A DNA stretch of 64,000 nucleotides from Sabellastarte sp. h YS-2021 (lineage: Eukaryota; Annelida; Polychaeta; Sabellida; Sabellidae): assembly GCA_964017235.1 (NCBI GenBank), contig OZ024938.1, forward strand, positions 49,884,332 to 49,948,331. Direction: 5' to 3'. Positions 36,501 to 47,812 of this stretch are shown piece after piece. The position numbers and the translations under genes are program-made. The notes under the pieces were generated by a model. That model had not been told where the DNA came from. It searched no databases and saw nothing but the letters and a program-made list of their open reading frames with translations. Every line of letters starts with the position of its first letter. Positions within the stretch are counted from its first letter, which is position 1.

Positions 36501-36594
36501 GATAATTTCACTGCGAAGGAGTCCCACACAATTATATTTTACAAGTACTTTTCATAATCTGTACCGCTTCTGATCTGGATAGAAGGCATTTACT
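30565..36594. other. FBXL18 3' UTR, then long intergenic stretch
   Basis: The FBXL18 3' UTR starts here; an AATAAA at 30959-30964 is a plausible poly(A) signal. No further gene is supportable up to the glycosyltransferase stop. Visible items: a C/CA-rich homopolymer at 32963-32998, a repeat with inverted CTTAG(C/G)TAAGTC blocks at 33100-33245, a C-rich patch at 33970-34010, and an A-rich end after TAAATAAACTTCTCGACC at 34546-34580. For the minus-strand gene, TTTATT at 36084-36089 is a candidate poly(A) signal. Confidence 0.5.
33100..33245. mobile_element. Likely MITE fragment with CTAAGTC inverted blocks
   Basis: GGTCTTAGCTAAGTCACC on the left and GGCTAAGTCTAAGACTGTGA, then AACCAGCC, on the right are inverse-related. 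The right end (GTGAAACCAGCC) resembles the right end of the repeat around 53225-53640 (GTGAAACGAGCC). No target duplication was found. Confidence 0.5.
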
Positions 36595-38901
36595 TTAAAC
36601 ATGATGAGGAGTGCATTTGTAGTATGTTTCATAAGGTACATCATTTGTGTGTTTACAGACACCCAGTCCATTGCACTGTGTGGGTAAATATTTACTCCAT
36701 AAGGGATAATGTATCCGCATGGAGTCCATCCAGGGTTTCTTGTCTCCATTCCATTGCAGCAGCTTTGCACTCTTGGCATCGGCAAAACTGACTCTATCTC
36801 TAATTTCCCAGCCCAATCCATCGTAGTGCCAGCCTCTCATTGGGATGCTAGAAACATTATCACAGTAAGTGAACCACATCATGGATTGACTGCTCATATA
36901 CCACCACTGATGACGAGGATTGTTCTTACCCAAATTCAGTGCTGTGGTCATCCAGAATTTGTATTCTTCTTGCAAGTATTGATCATTTCTTCAGGTTCAA
37001 GAGTGATACAGCATTATTGAATGCATATGCAGTCTTATTGAGTGGCGTGCCATGCCTTTGATGGTAAAGGGCCAATGTCTTGTTGTAGACTTCCTTAGAA
37101 CAGTCCTTCAGAAAGCTGTGGTAGGTCCTATCTTTATCTGTATCCCTCTTAGCAGACATGATATATTCATCATGTAGTTCCAGCTTCCAGAGATCACCAA
37201 TATCACCTTGTGAAAACAATTACAAGAGATGTTAAGAATGGGACTACAGAAACACGTTACAGATAATATACTTAATTGGGAAACAATATGGCAAAATGAG
37301 GGTGATTAAGTAACACTTTTCATCAAAAACTGTGTTGAGGCATGTATTATGACTACTGTGTCGAATAACTTCAGAAATCAAATGAATTGATAAATTATGG
37401 AACCCCATATAAGGATCATTTGTAATTATATAAAGCCACATGGAACGGTGACACTAGCAATATATTCTGCAACAGCATGAAAAGCTGAAAAGGGGATATT
37501 CGAATGCTAGTTTTAACAGTAGAATAATGAATTTTCCAGGGTACAGAAATGTGAAAGAGTAGCCTGTCAGGCTGTGTTTTAATATTTTTCAAAAGATTCA
37601 ATCGCAGATGGTGTGAAAAGACTTAACTCACATCTCAAAGAATAAAGAGTTAGATTTTTGTGGTCTATGGCTGAAGAAAGTATACCCATAAGGAGTTGAC
37701 ACCAATGTTGAAAGAGTCCACAATCTCAAAAACATCCAAATTTAAAACTGAAAGTTATATAAAAGAGCTGGACATACCCTGCACTATCATATCTACATCT
37801 AACCAGAGAACCTTATCCAGATGTGGGAAGATCCTATGAGTCTGCAGTCTGAGGATGTTTGCACAATTCCCCAATGCCTGGTGTGTCTTCAGGGTGAAGT
37901 TGATATAGTCCCAGAACACAGGGTTCATGTACTGCCTGACCTCATCTGGAACTTCAATTTGTTCACTGATTGCAAAGTCCTTGGTGTCAAAACACGACAT
38001 ATATTGCCTCGCGACTCTGGCTCTTTCACTACACCAGATGATACGGAATTTTACTTGGGATTCAGTATTACTCGCAACTGAATTGATAAATGCAGGCAGT
38101 GCAACCTAGCATCTTCTCACCGAGTGATGTCACGACATGAATTACATCGTGATCCTGAGCATATTTTGGTGAACTCTGTTGGCATCAATTTGCCACCCGT
38201 TTGTAACTGGTTTATCATTGTTTTGAATTTGTTGGTCAGCTGATTTGAGTTCATCAACAGGATTTCTCCAAGAACCACCATGGCGTGAAAAAGTGTTTTC
38301 TGTAGGGAGTGACTGTTGGCTCAATTTCATCCCAATGTCACCTGTTGCCGCCAGTGAACCATCTATTAAATATAAGTGGAGTTGCAAATATTTCTGAACA
38401 TTTGGTGCCTCAGAATAATCACTAATAAATCCAAGATTGCAAGATTGCTCTCTGTAAATAGATTACGTTAATTTTCAGAACTTACATTTCAAAAACCATA
38501 ATGGAAGATGCCATGTTTGCTCATGTTTGCATGCAAATGGTAGACATTGTCCAACATGATTTAAGGTCGGTTTGACCTTTTTGTTTACTAGCAAATCTCA
38601 CTGAAGTGCTGGTGATCACTGACTTATATTTATGACCACGAATTTAAGGCTATGGTAAACAGTATTGTAATATCCCATGCAAACACTAGTATGTTTAACT
38701 GAGAACACTAATATTTTAGAGAATACGAAGTGCTGCAATTAAAAAAAAATATGCAAATAAATAAATATGTAAATAAATAGATGCAATACCTGTATTTGTT
38801 TTGTGTTTCCCAAGATATAATCCCTTTGATGATAAGGCATAGCTGATATATAACACTGGTATAATTGCTAATGTTCCAATAACCACATGTCTTGTCTTCA
38901 T
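36595..38901 (-). CDS. Family 8 glycosyltransferase, type II membrane; three frame breaks
   Basis: Exons (minus): 38901-38790, 38362-37778, 37206-36595; both introns GT...AG, phase 1. The N-terminus MKTRHVVIGTLAIIPVLYIS is a signal anchor, then a ~70-residue stem, then a GT-A domain: IHVVTSLGEKMLGCT, VKFRIIWCSERARVARQYMS, KVLWLDVDMIVQ (DxD metal site, followed across the splice by GDIGDLWKLEL), YAFNNAVSLLNL, and WNGDKKPW, the acceptor/UDP-binding motif of GT8 enzymes. It ends KCTPHHV. About 435 aa, normal for the family; the donor sugar cannot be told. Reading requires three single-base corrections: one base missing near 38145, one extra near 38100, one extra A near 36990. The first two cancel. 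Either consensus indel errors or a recent pseudogene. Confidence 0.8.
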
Positions 38902-40929
38902 CCTAAAACACCTTCCACATTCGGGTATAGGTACTTGAATTTTGTTTAATGTTTTCAGAACACTTTTTATTCAGCTAGATTTAATGATACTGCTAAAACG
39001 ATATATTGTTAAGTATATACTCTGTGACAGGCACCCTTTACACTTTTATGCACGGCAGTGTATGACTTTTTAATGGAAAGTAAAGAATTATACCAGTAAT
39101 TGTGATAGTTATTTAGCCAATTTCCCTATAAAAGTGAAATAGTATCAAAGAGGATTATTGGACGCTTTTGTGTGTGGGTGGCAAGTTAGGTCTCATGTTT
39201 AGACGAATGAGGATTACATATTTTTGTTGATAATTAGGGTTTATTTTGTAAACATAATCAGTTTAACGGTGTATGTTTAAGTAAGGGATATATACTTCAC
39301 AATAATGAAATTACTATGTATATTTTATTAATGATTTTTATCTGATAATCACATTACTGTAAAAGTAGAAATTTTATCTGGCAGAAAATATCACTAATTT
39401 CTATAAATTGAAAAGATAATTTCAATTAATTTTATTTTTCAATTAAACCATTTAATTTTCTTGTTTTTAACTGTCATTTCAAGTGGTTATATGAAATACA
39501 AAGTGGAAAACGAAATATTTTGTGGTGAAGTTTTAATTCTGGTAAAATTTTATTTAATTTGATCATTTAATTTAAATTATTTGTTTTCAAAGGAAAACTA
39601 CAAGAAAATCTTTTATTTAAAAATATCATAGGATGTAAATTAAAATAAAAATATGGTCTATTTTAATAATAATAATAATATAAAGGTTTATTTGAAAAAA
39701 AAATTGCAATTATGATAGTTTTAAAGTATTAATGATGTTCAATGAGCAACATTAAAGTTTTTTTTTAATATTTTACTCGCAAAATGGCTATTTGTTTCTG
39801 ACAATATTTGATTTCCATATGTCCAACACCGAATCATCCTGGTACAAAATTACTCCATCAAACACACACACACACATCAGACAACAGAGACCCCACTACC
39901 GTTTCAGGAAATCCTGTATCTGCCCCTACAAATCTCTCAATCTGATTTTACCAGTATATTACATGAGAAATGTTCCGTGGCCCTTGACAAGTAGTTCAGG
40001 TACACAAGTACAAAGCCTCTTGCACTTAAAGCAACAAAGGCAAACAAGCTGTTTTATACTTATATTTTCAATCTAATCTAATAATATTTCATGGCACTTA
40101 ATCTCAGTACCAGCAGGTTTTCAGCTGTAGGGATATAATCATTGTTCGAAATCCTCAAGCCCTTTGCCATTCTTATTTCTGGCTTCATATTTGATATTTC
40201 ACGCCCTTGTGATGTCAGCTGCTGCCTTCAGAACATCATCCAAATAAGTTTTATGGATACCTGCCAGTGTGAATTTGTAAACCCTTGACTGAAATATAAT
40301 ATACTAACATGTTATTTCCATCAAAATCAGCAGACAATGAAAACAAGTTAATTATATCCGTCTTTTGTCGGCAGTTTTCAGTAATGTAAATTTATTATAC
40401 ATAATTAACCCTCTCAAAGCAATATGAAATAGAAAAAAGGTTTTTGAAAACAAAAGCAGAGTGTCCCAATAAGCTTTAAAAATCAAATTTGTTAAATTTT
40501 AAATGAAGGGGAAAATGAAATAGTATGCTGATGAAAATTTCCTCATACAGAAATAATCATCACAGAAGTACACTGGTAAAGATACAGACATTGCAAAATA
40601 ATGTGTTTTTGATGTAATTTTCCCCCAAGATAAGTGTCATGAGAGGGAATAACACCCTTGTTGAAGGGTCATCCTTTGTAAAGAAGAGGAATTTTACATA
40701 AAAAGTTGGGATAATGTACTTTTACGTATACACATACTGGATATTACATCAGCTGTTTCCTGATATGTACGAGTGCCCTATGAATAGAAATACATATGTA
40801 CATGTTTGAAAAAATATAGTAAAAATTGAGCCTAAAGCGAGGCTGGGGGGGGGGGGGGGATCTTATCCATTTGTAAGATATACCATGGGCATGTGCACAA
40901 ACGCATTAATAAATGAGGTTTAACCAAGA
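38902..40929. other. Upstream of glycosyltransferase; AT-rich intergenic
   Basis: 39260-39790 is extremely AT-rich with a short TAA microsatellite (39665-39682). 39860-39874 is a short CA repeat. 40840-40861 ends in a G run. No ORF with recognisable content; the 94-codon ORF at 39792 looks random. Confidence 0.45.
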
Positions 40930-42060
40930 AACACAATATCTGTGATTTTGTGACCCCAGTTTGGCCCACAAGGGAGGGCCAGGGGTAAATATGATAATTT
41001 TTTTTTCTAGACTCCCTGCATATGATTTCCTATAACCTCCCAATAAATTAAAAGGCTGTTAAAGCAATCATACAGAAGAAAAGATATATAAAATACAAAA
41101 TCTGTGATCTTATGACCCAGTTATACTCACAAGGGGATCCAGGGTGTAAATCTGACCAGCTTTCTACACTAACATTATATGGTTTAGTATTTCCGCCCAA
41201 CACATTTAAAAGCTCTAAAAGTAGTAATTAAAGGATATGAAAGTCAAAAGTAAAATTTCCAGTTTTATAACCCCAGTATGACCCATAAGGGGGGGGGGGG
41301 GGGGGGCACGGGTAAATCTGACCTGCTTTTTAGACTCCCTGTATATGTTTCATTATTACCTCCCAATACATTCAAAACTTGTACAAGCAATAATGAAGGA
41401 GATAAACTCAAAAACACTAAATAGGTGATTTTATGACCCCAGTTTGACCAATGGGGGTAGAGTGTAAATCTGAACGGCTTTCTAGACTCCTTGCATATGG
41501 TTTCCTACTACCTCCTAATACCTTCAAAACCTCTAAAAGCAATAATGACAGAGATGTAAAACAAAAACACAAAATCCACGATTTTATTGCATCAGGCTGA
41601 TCTATCAGGGGGTACCAAGGTCTGAAAGGTTCTCTAGGCCCCCCCCTGTATATGGTTTCCTAAGACCTCGTAATAAATCCAAAAGCTCTAAAAGCAACAA
41701 TAAAAAAACAAACGCCCAAATCACAAAATCTGTGATTTTATCGCCTCAATTTGATCCAGAAGGGGCAGCCACAGGGTAAATCTGACTGTCTTTCTAGAAC
41801 CCCTGCACATGGCTTCCTATGACCTCCAAATACATTAAAAACCTCGAAAAGCAATAATGAAGAAGATAAAAGCCAAAACCACAAAATCTGAGATTTTAGG
41901 AACCCCAGTTAGACCCATAACGGGATAAGAGGGGCAGGGGTAAATTTGACCGGCTGACAGACTCTAAGAGCAAAGTGCGTTTTAGACTCTCTGCATATGG
42001 TTTCTTATAACCTCCCAATACATTTTGTGGCTTTAAAAACACCAGGTAAAGAGAGATTAA
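40930..42060. repeat. Tandem array of ~155-165-bp units (array 3)
   Basis: About seven diverged units. Markers are CTAGACTCCCTGCATATGG, TTTCCTATGACCTCCCAATA, AAAACCTCTAAAAGCAATAA, TGATTTTATGACCCCAGTTT and GGGGTAAATCTGACC, recurring near 41007, 41161, 41331, 41488, 41630, 41795 and 41985. A G homopolymer (41290-41307) has grown inside one unit. The order of blocks matches array 1 at the left edge of the window. Confidence 0.9.
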
Positions 42061-42345
42061 GGTGGGGGGTATCATTAAGCTAAGCTTTCTGATTACTACC
42101 TGAAAGCACTCATAAATGGCTCAATAACGTTGCAATCACTCCCAAAAGTAATCAGCTCAAGATTTTGATAGTGTTGCCATATGTTCCTTCAAATAACACC
42201 CTCCTGTGATAAGTAGTTGTGGCTGAGCAGTGATGACTAGCAGGTGTACCCGGTGTAACCGGAAAAAAAATATTTTTGATCGTATGACCTTAATAAAGGT
42301 CAAATAAACTGGTAACCGGCAATATTAGTAGTCAAGTCACTTTGT

Positions 42346-44705
42346 ATAATTCTAATTCTAATTCTAATTGGACTTTTATAGCGCTTAATCTCCCCAAACA
42401 AGAGGACTCTAAGGCGCAACAAAACAAAAAGCAGTTAACAAAATTCTGTGTCCAGGGACATAACAGGGGTCGAACACCACGGAGAACGCCAGGAGGATGA
42501 TTCAGGCTAGGGTGGATATGCTTTGGTGTACAGGTAGGTTTTAAGCTGTTTTCTGAAGGAGGCCAGGGATGGAGAGGCACGAATCACATCAGGGAGAGTA
42601 TTCCACACAGTAGGAGCATCAAACGCAAAACTATTACCAAACTGTTTGACAGATTTATGAACAGAGGGGCAGAACTTTGGAATAACTAGGAAATTACCAC
42701 CACTTTGACTGCGCCTGGTACTATAAGAACTGCTGTAGGAAGAAAGATGTGGTGAAAAATACCTGGGAAAACCTGTGTGAAGATACTTATAAACAAGTGT
42801 GACTGTCTTGAACACAATGCGCTGTTCAACAAGAAGCCAATGCAGTTTCTTTAGCACAGGAGTTATGCTGGTGTATCGACTGGTGTTTGATACAATTCTA
42901 GCTGCACTATTTTGGATGCACTGTAATTTGCGTAGATTGAACTTGGACAGGCTCCTGAAAAGTGAGTTGCTGTAATCCAACCGACTACTAACAAGAGCGT
43001 TGGCTACAAGCACAGAAACATCATGAGTAAGAAACCGCCTGACATGTCTGAAGTCACGGAGTTTAACAAAACAACTTTTGCAGACATTCTGAACATGCTT
43101 GGACAAAGAGAAATCTGAATCAAACCACACACCCAGATTTTTTACTGAATCTGCAGGGCAGAGTGAGTTGCCCAGGATATCAATTGGAAAACATGCTTTC
43201 AACTTATCCCTTTGTCTCTTCGAACCAAAGATGATAAACTCAGTCTTATCAGGATTCAGTTTGAGCTTACTAGTTGTCATCCACTCTTTAACATCATTTA
43301 GGCACTTATTTAGCTTTTCAAAGGCAGCAGATGCATTCTTCTGGGATAAATGCATATAAAGTTGGCTATCATCTGCATAGAAATGAAACTTTATTCCATT
43401 ATGTTTACTGATAATGGAACTGAGGGGGGTAGTGTACAATGAGAAGAACAAAGGACCCAGGACAGAACCTTGGGGAACACCAAATAGGAGTTTACAAACA
43501 TCTGACAAAGTAGAACCAATTTTTACTGATTGGTAACGGTCCATTAGGTAGGATGTGAACCATTTCAGAACGGAGCCACTGACCCCAAACCAGTTTTGGA
43601 GGCAACCCAGAAGAGTAGAGTGATCAATGGTGTCGAAGGCAGCAGACAAGTCAAGCAATACCAAGGCAGTGTGAGCAGTCTCAGTTGAATGGCCCACCTT
43701 ATATGCCGACTGGTACGGGTTGTCTAAGTTATTGGCATTAATATGTTCTAACAGCTGCTTAGCAACCACACGTTCTACCAATTTAGATATAAAACTGAGA
43801 CCTGATACAGGGCGATAATTCTTAAGGTCATTTGAGGGAAGATTTGGCTTTTTAATAAGTGGGGTGACCACAGCAGATTTGAAGGCATCAGGAACGCATC
43901 CCTCCATGAGTGAGCAGTTGACCAGCTTTGTAAGGGATGGTAGCAATATATCAATGCATTCCTTAATCAGGAATGTCGGCAGAGGGTCCAACAGGCATGA
44001 TTTTGTTGGTGATGCTTTAATTATTTTATCAACAGCATCTTCAGAAACTTGCCTAAAGACAGTAATTTAGGGAGGATCTGAAGGAGGGTTAACATCATAT
44101 TCAGTGCCAGAAGAAGCAAAATTATCTCTAATCTTCTTAATTTTGTTGGTGAAGAAGGAGGCAAACTGGTCAGCCAATGACTTTTCGGACTCATGAGATG
44201 GAAGTGTGGCATCAGAAACCCTGTTCAGGGTCTTATGGAGCTCACGCCAAAGTTTTCGAGAGTCATGACTATTGTCTGAGATCAGTTTGCTATAGTAGTC
44301 TGATTTATCTTTATTTACAAGTGCATTGCACCGAGCAATCTGGCGACGAAGCCTACTCCTGTTAAGTGTACTTTTAGCCCTACGCCAGGTTCTCTCAAAT
44401 TGGCGCCTAAGGGACTTTGCACATCGATAATCATCAGACATCCAATCGGCGGACTCCTTTTTTGTCAATTTAGATATAAGAGGTGCATGCCTATCCAGAA
44501 CATCACTCAAATCATGTACATATTGATCATACAGATCGACAACAGCATCAGCTGGAGACTTGACGAAGGACATATTTTTGAGATCTGAGCGGAAGTCAGA
44601 CATATTGATACGGTGGAATATATTGTATACTATATCCATATAGTATATTGTAGGTTTTCCAGGAGAGTGGACCAATCTTGGAGTACAGGCTGAACACAAG
44701 GCCAA
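42346..44705 (-). mobile_element. 5'-truncated CR1/L2-group LINE
   Basis: On the minus strand one frame is open from 44705 to 42507 apart from a single TAA at 44069-44067. The first part (to VNPPSDPP) is the endonuclease-RT linker. The RT has NYRPVSGLSFISKLVERV, LLDLSAAFDTIDHSTLL (motif A Asp), GVPQGSVLGPLFFSLYTTPL (motif B), KFHFYADDSQLYMHL (catalytic YADD), LKLNPDKTEFIIFGSK and KNLGVWFDSDF. The C-terminus has SRLDYSNSLFRSLSK and FDAPTVWNTLPD. The 3' UTR ends GCGCTATAAAAGTCC followed by (AATTAG)n (42345-42370), the microsatellite-type tail of L2/CR1-like LINEs rather than poly(A). The endonuclease is missing, so the copy is 5'-truncated. Confidence 0.93.
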
Positions 44706-45289
44706 TTTACAATAAAATGTTCAGATTGTTCATTGATTTTAATATCTTTATAAATGTGGAATTAGGAATATCTGACCATGTTAAGCCATTACTAATTCTG
44801 CTTGAATCTCCCATCCATGACCTAAGGTCATGATTTAGGTGTCCTCTGACCACTTGACCTTGTGAGTGTTATCATGTCCCTTCTACCAATCTGGATTTAA
44901 AATGTAATGGCTCAGAATTTAAAAATACTGATAAATTCAACCAAGTTACTGAAATCTGAATCATTTGCTATGTAATTTTGAATAAATGATTCAGAGTTTC
45001 AAAAGTTGATAAATTTCAATGAAGTTTAATGAAGTCTTAATCTCTAAATGTGTAACTTTTAACAGTATGATGGCTGAAGTTTGAATAATAGAATGTCTTT
45101 TTAAGAAACTTTTTAATATGATGATTTACCTACTGTGCTATTAAACAGTGATGTTAAGAATTTAAATGAATGATTTTAAATTTCAGTTGCTCTATTGTTT
45201 CCATGGGAATGACCTTTTAAGCTGGTTTGTATTCTTAGTTTACACTGACCTTATTGTAAATGTCTTTTGTCTTTTTTCATCCACACTGT
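44706..45289. other. Intergenic, nothing firm
   Basis: Repeated GAATTTAAATGA-type AT-rich wording at 44900-45180, with no ORF. A plus-strand reading at 44755-44790 gives VELGISDH, reminiscent of the LINE endonuclease SDH motif, but the frame is only ~35 codons. Confidence 0.3.
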
Positions 45290-45295
45290 ACTGAT

Positions 45296-45538
45296 CATTA
45301 TAAAGACCGGAAGTGTGCAGTGAACGAAAACCCGTCTGTGCGCATAGAATCAGCTGGGAGTAAAACATGCGATAACCGCCCTCTGAAAAATGGAAGTGCT
45401 GTTTCAAATTGCTAGATTGTATGTTGGTAGTAAAATCAGTGAATGCATTCAAAACAATATGGCGGTGTCCTTGTTGATGTCACCTCATAAAAATAAAGGG
45501 ATATTTCTTGAAACCAGGTAGGCCGGTCTTTATAATAG
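45296..45538. mobile_element. Short inverted-repeat element (~240 bp)
   Basis: Termini ATTATAAAGACCGG and CCGGTCTTTATAAT are perfect inverses of ~14 bp. The interior is non-coding. It lies directly against the hairpin at 45540. Confidence 0.7.
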
Positions 45539-45539
45539 T

Positions 45540-45692
45540 AATAAATACCTCGTGGTTGGGCATTTGTTACAGGATATACACCCGGCAAAAATTCCTTAAT
45601 AATGCCCTCGCGCCTAACAGCACTCTGGCATTATTTGGAATTTTTGCCCGTTGTATATCCTGTAACAAATGCCCTCACAATTGGTATTTATT
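45540..45692. repeat. Long near-perfect hairpin, 66-bp arms
   Basis: The left arm 45540-45606 includes GGGCATTTGTTACAGGATAT and GGCAAAAATTCCTTAATAAT. The right arm 45627-45692 is its inverse with few mismatches. The loop is ~20 bases (CTCGCGCCTAACAGCACTCT). Arms open with AATAAATACC and close with GGTATTTATT. Confidence 0.93.
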
Positions 45693-46971
45693 CCAACAAC
45701 ACATACCCATTTTCCTCCCCAGCAATTCACATGTCACACTTTCTATAAATAAAAGGACCATAGAAACCCCTTGTTTTTAATGGAGAAAACAGACAGGTAT
45801 TTTAAAGGTGTGTTTATTGTTGGGAATGATTTTGGTGGTCTCTGGTCACAACTGAAGAGTGGTCACTATCTGGGGGCATGTTTTATATCTAAATTTTCTT
45901 GGGGGGGGGGGGGGGATAAAATAGGTCACAACTAGCAAGTGGTCTCGGTTTGAGAGTGGTCATATGTACATGTTTGACTGTACCTGCACATGTTTTTTTT
46001 ATCACCATCGTCGATCATTTGCATATTAATATTCAGTGTGATATTTATATTCCAATACACAGGAAAACACCCTGCTCTATCAAATACATGTGTTTTGTCA
46101 TATCTGCCTTTATTGTCACCAAAAAGTTATAAAATGAGTCTGGAGAACATGACTTTATTTCGTTTGCGTAGGGTGTAGTTTGCAGACTTACATGGGGCAG
46201 AGAGGCAGAATACTCCCTGGTGTCTTGTAAAATAAAGCCCCCCCCCCCCCCCCCCCCCAATTCCTTTACTGCTTATCTTATCACCCAGACAAGTTTAAAG
46301 GGAACAATTCAACTAGGTTAAATGCACTCCTTCTATTTACAGTTATTACTTGTAACAAAACGTTGTAGGTAAGACCTTTGGTTACACCATGTGGTGACAA
46401 AAATAGGTATTACAGAGGCCATTACATAATTGCCGGGACGTTGGAAAATACTCATAGATTGCAAACTTAATTAGGTTTGCCGCCATTTAAGACCATCCAA
46501 TGTGACACAACAGTTTCCCATGTGTATTGTAGCCAAGTAATGCTGTGTTTCCCCAACGCTGACTGCTGACGTGTCATTGCTGTAGTTAATGCCAGCCTTT
46601 CCGCACACACCCCACATTTTCAAGAATGATCTTAACCATTTCATTTAATATTCGGGGAAAAAAGCCTTTTAAATTCCAACAGGATATCACAATCTTTTAC
46701 TCGGATCCTCAGTATGATAAGATGAAAATATTGGACACCAAATGCAGCAAGGTTATATTGTAAAATATACATGTATGTTATTCTCCTGCCAATTTGGTTG
46801 TTATGAGGAGAGAGCTATCAGTTGCAGGAGTAAGGAAACATTTTCAACGAGATGCACTTGTAGAGAGCAAAACGCTCGCGAGTATTGTAATGTTTATAAA
46901 GATTTCTAAAATAAAATAAAATTACTGTGACAGAACCCAAAAAGTGATAAAATTACTACTACTGGCTTGGC
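45693..46971. other. Intergenic with G and C homopolymers
   Basis: A G run at 45901-45915 and a C run of ~23 at 46236-46258. The interval 45830-45975 has GTGGTCACTATC and GAGTGGTCATATG style low-complexity phrases seen in dispersed invertebrate repeats. No coding sequence. Confidence 0.5.
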
Positions 46972-47062
46972 TAGTAGGGATTTCCCTTATAGCTCACCTC
47001 GTAGATCTGGATTTAGAGTGTGGGCCTCCTAAGTGAGTTATAAGGGAAATCCGTACTAGGAC
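46970..47062. repeat. Hairpin element, ~29-bp arms
   Basis: CTAGTAGGGATTTCCCTTAT, AGCTCACC (46972-47000) is the inverse of AGTGAGTTATAAGGGAAATC, CGTACTAG (47031-47059), with a ~30-base spacer. Confidence 0.85.
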
Positions 47063-47566
47063 AGCGAGTTTTTGTAGTTTCGGTGATCTCACATTACCTA
47101 GCTTATTTTTTGTAAGAAACACATTGCTTTCAAACCTTGGTATACCTTTGTAGAAAGCAATTGTTTAAAATCTTTTTATTTCTTTTGTCACACTCTCGAA
47201 ACCAAATCTCACAGATGTGGTCATGAATATTAAGGAGATGTACAAGTACAGGAATAGATCTTCACAGTTATATTTCATGATTGGTCCATTTTGTTATGTC
47301 GTATTTTTATATAAGCTTCCTATGAATAGTAGTTCAAAATCGAATATAACATCTAAGCAGTTATACACCACTGAATTTTATTTAGACTGTCATCTGTTTT
47401 GGCGCACCAGTAAATATAATTTTAACTTGTGATTTCACCGCCATTTCTACATGGTTTTTACGTAATTTAACAAGCAGAAGAATTGTAAATAACAGCATTC
47501 TGATTGGACAAACATTCGTGAAAAAGAAATCCTGTCATGATTACGTACATGACGTAGAGAACCAGG
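47063..47566. other. Nothing recognised
   Basis: AT-rich. The 71-codon ORF at 47217-47432 has no recognisable composition or motif. Confidence 0.35.
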
Positions 47567-47812
47567 GGCAGTATTCACTAACATTCCTGTCTTAGTCCTA
47601 ACTTTAGTAGTTTATCATTTTAATCATATGCCTGATTTTATTTCTATTACAGTAAGTACAATGTTAGCTCTTAAATCTTCATATAGAATCAATATACTTT
47701 TAAATCTAGTAACTGAATTTGATAATTGATTTAGAGTATCGTTAGAAATTGATGATTGATAATTGTGTATAAGATAGGACTAAGACTAGGAATGTTAGTA
47801 AATACCGCCCTT
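47567..47812. mobile_element. MITE with ~40-bp TIRs
   Basis: Left GGGGCAGTATTCACTAACAT, TCCTGTCTTAGTCCTA; right TAGGACTAAGACTAGGAATG, TTAGTAAATACCGCCC. These are clear inverted termini around ~170 bp of non-coding sequence. No obvious target duplication. Confidence 0.85.

Noticed and set aside
44740-44815. LINE endonuclease remnant (VELGISDH) on the plus strand
   Set aside because: Only a three-residue motif in a ~35-codon frame, on the strand opposite to the adjacent LINE; chance is likely.
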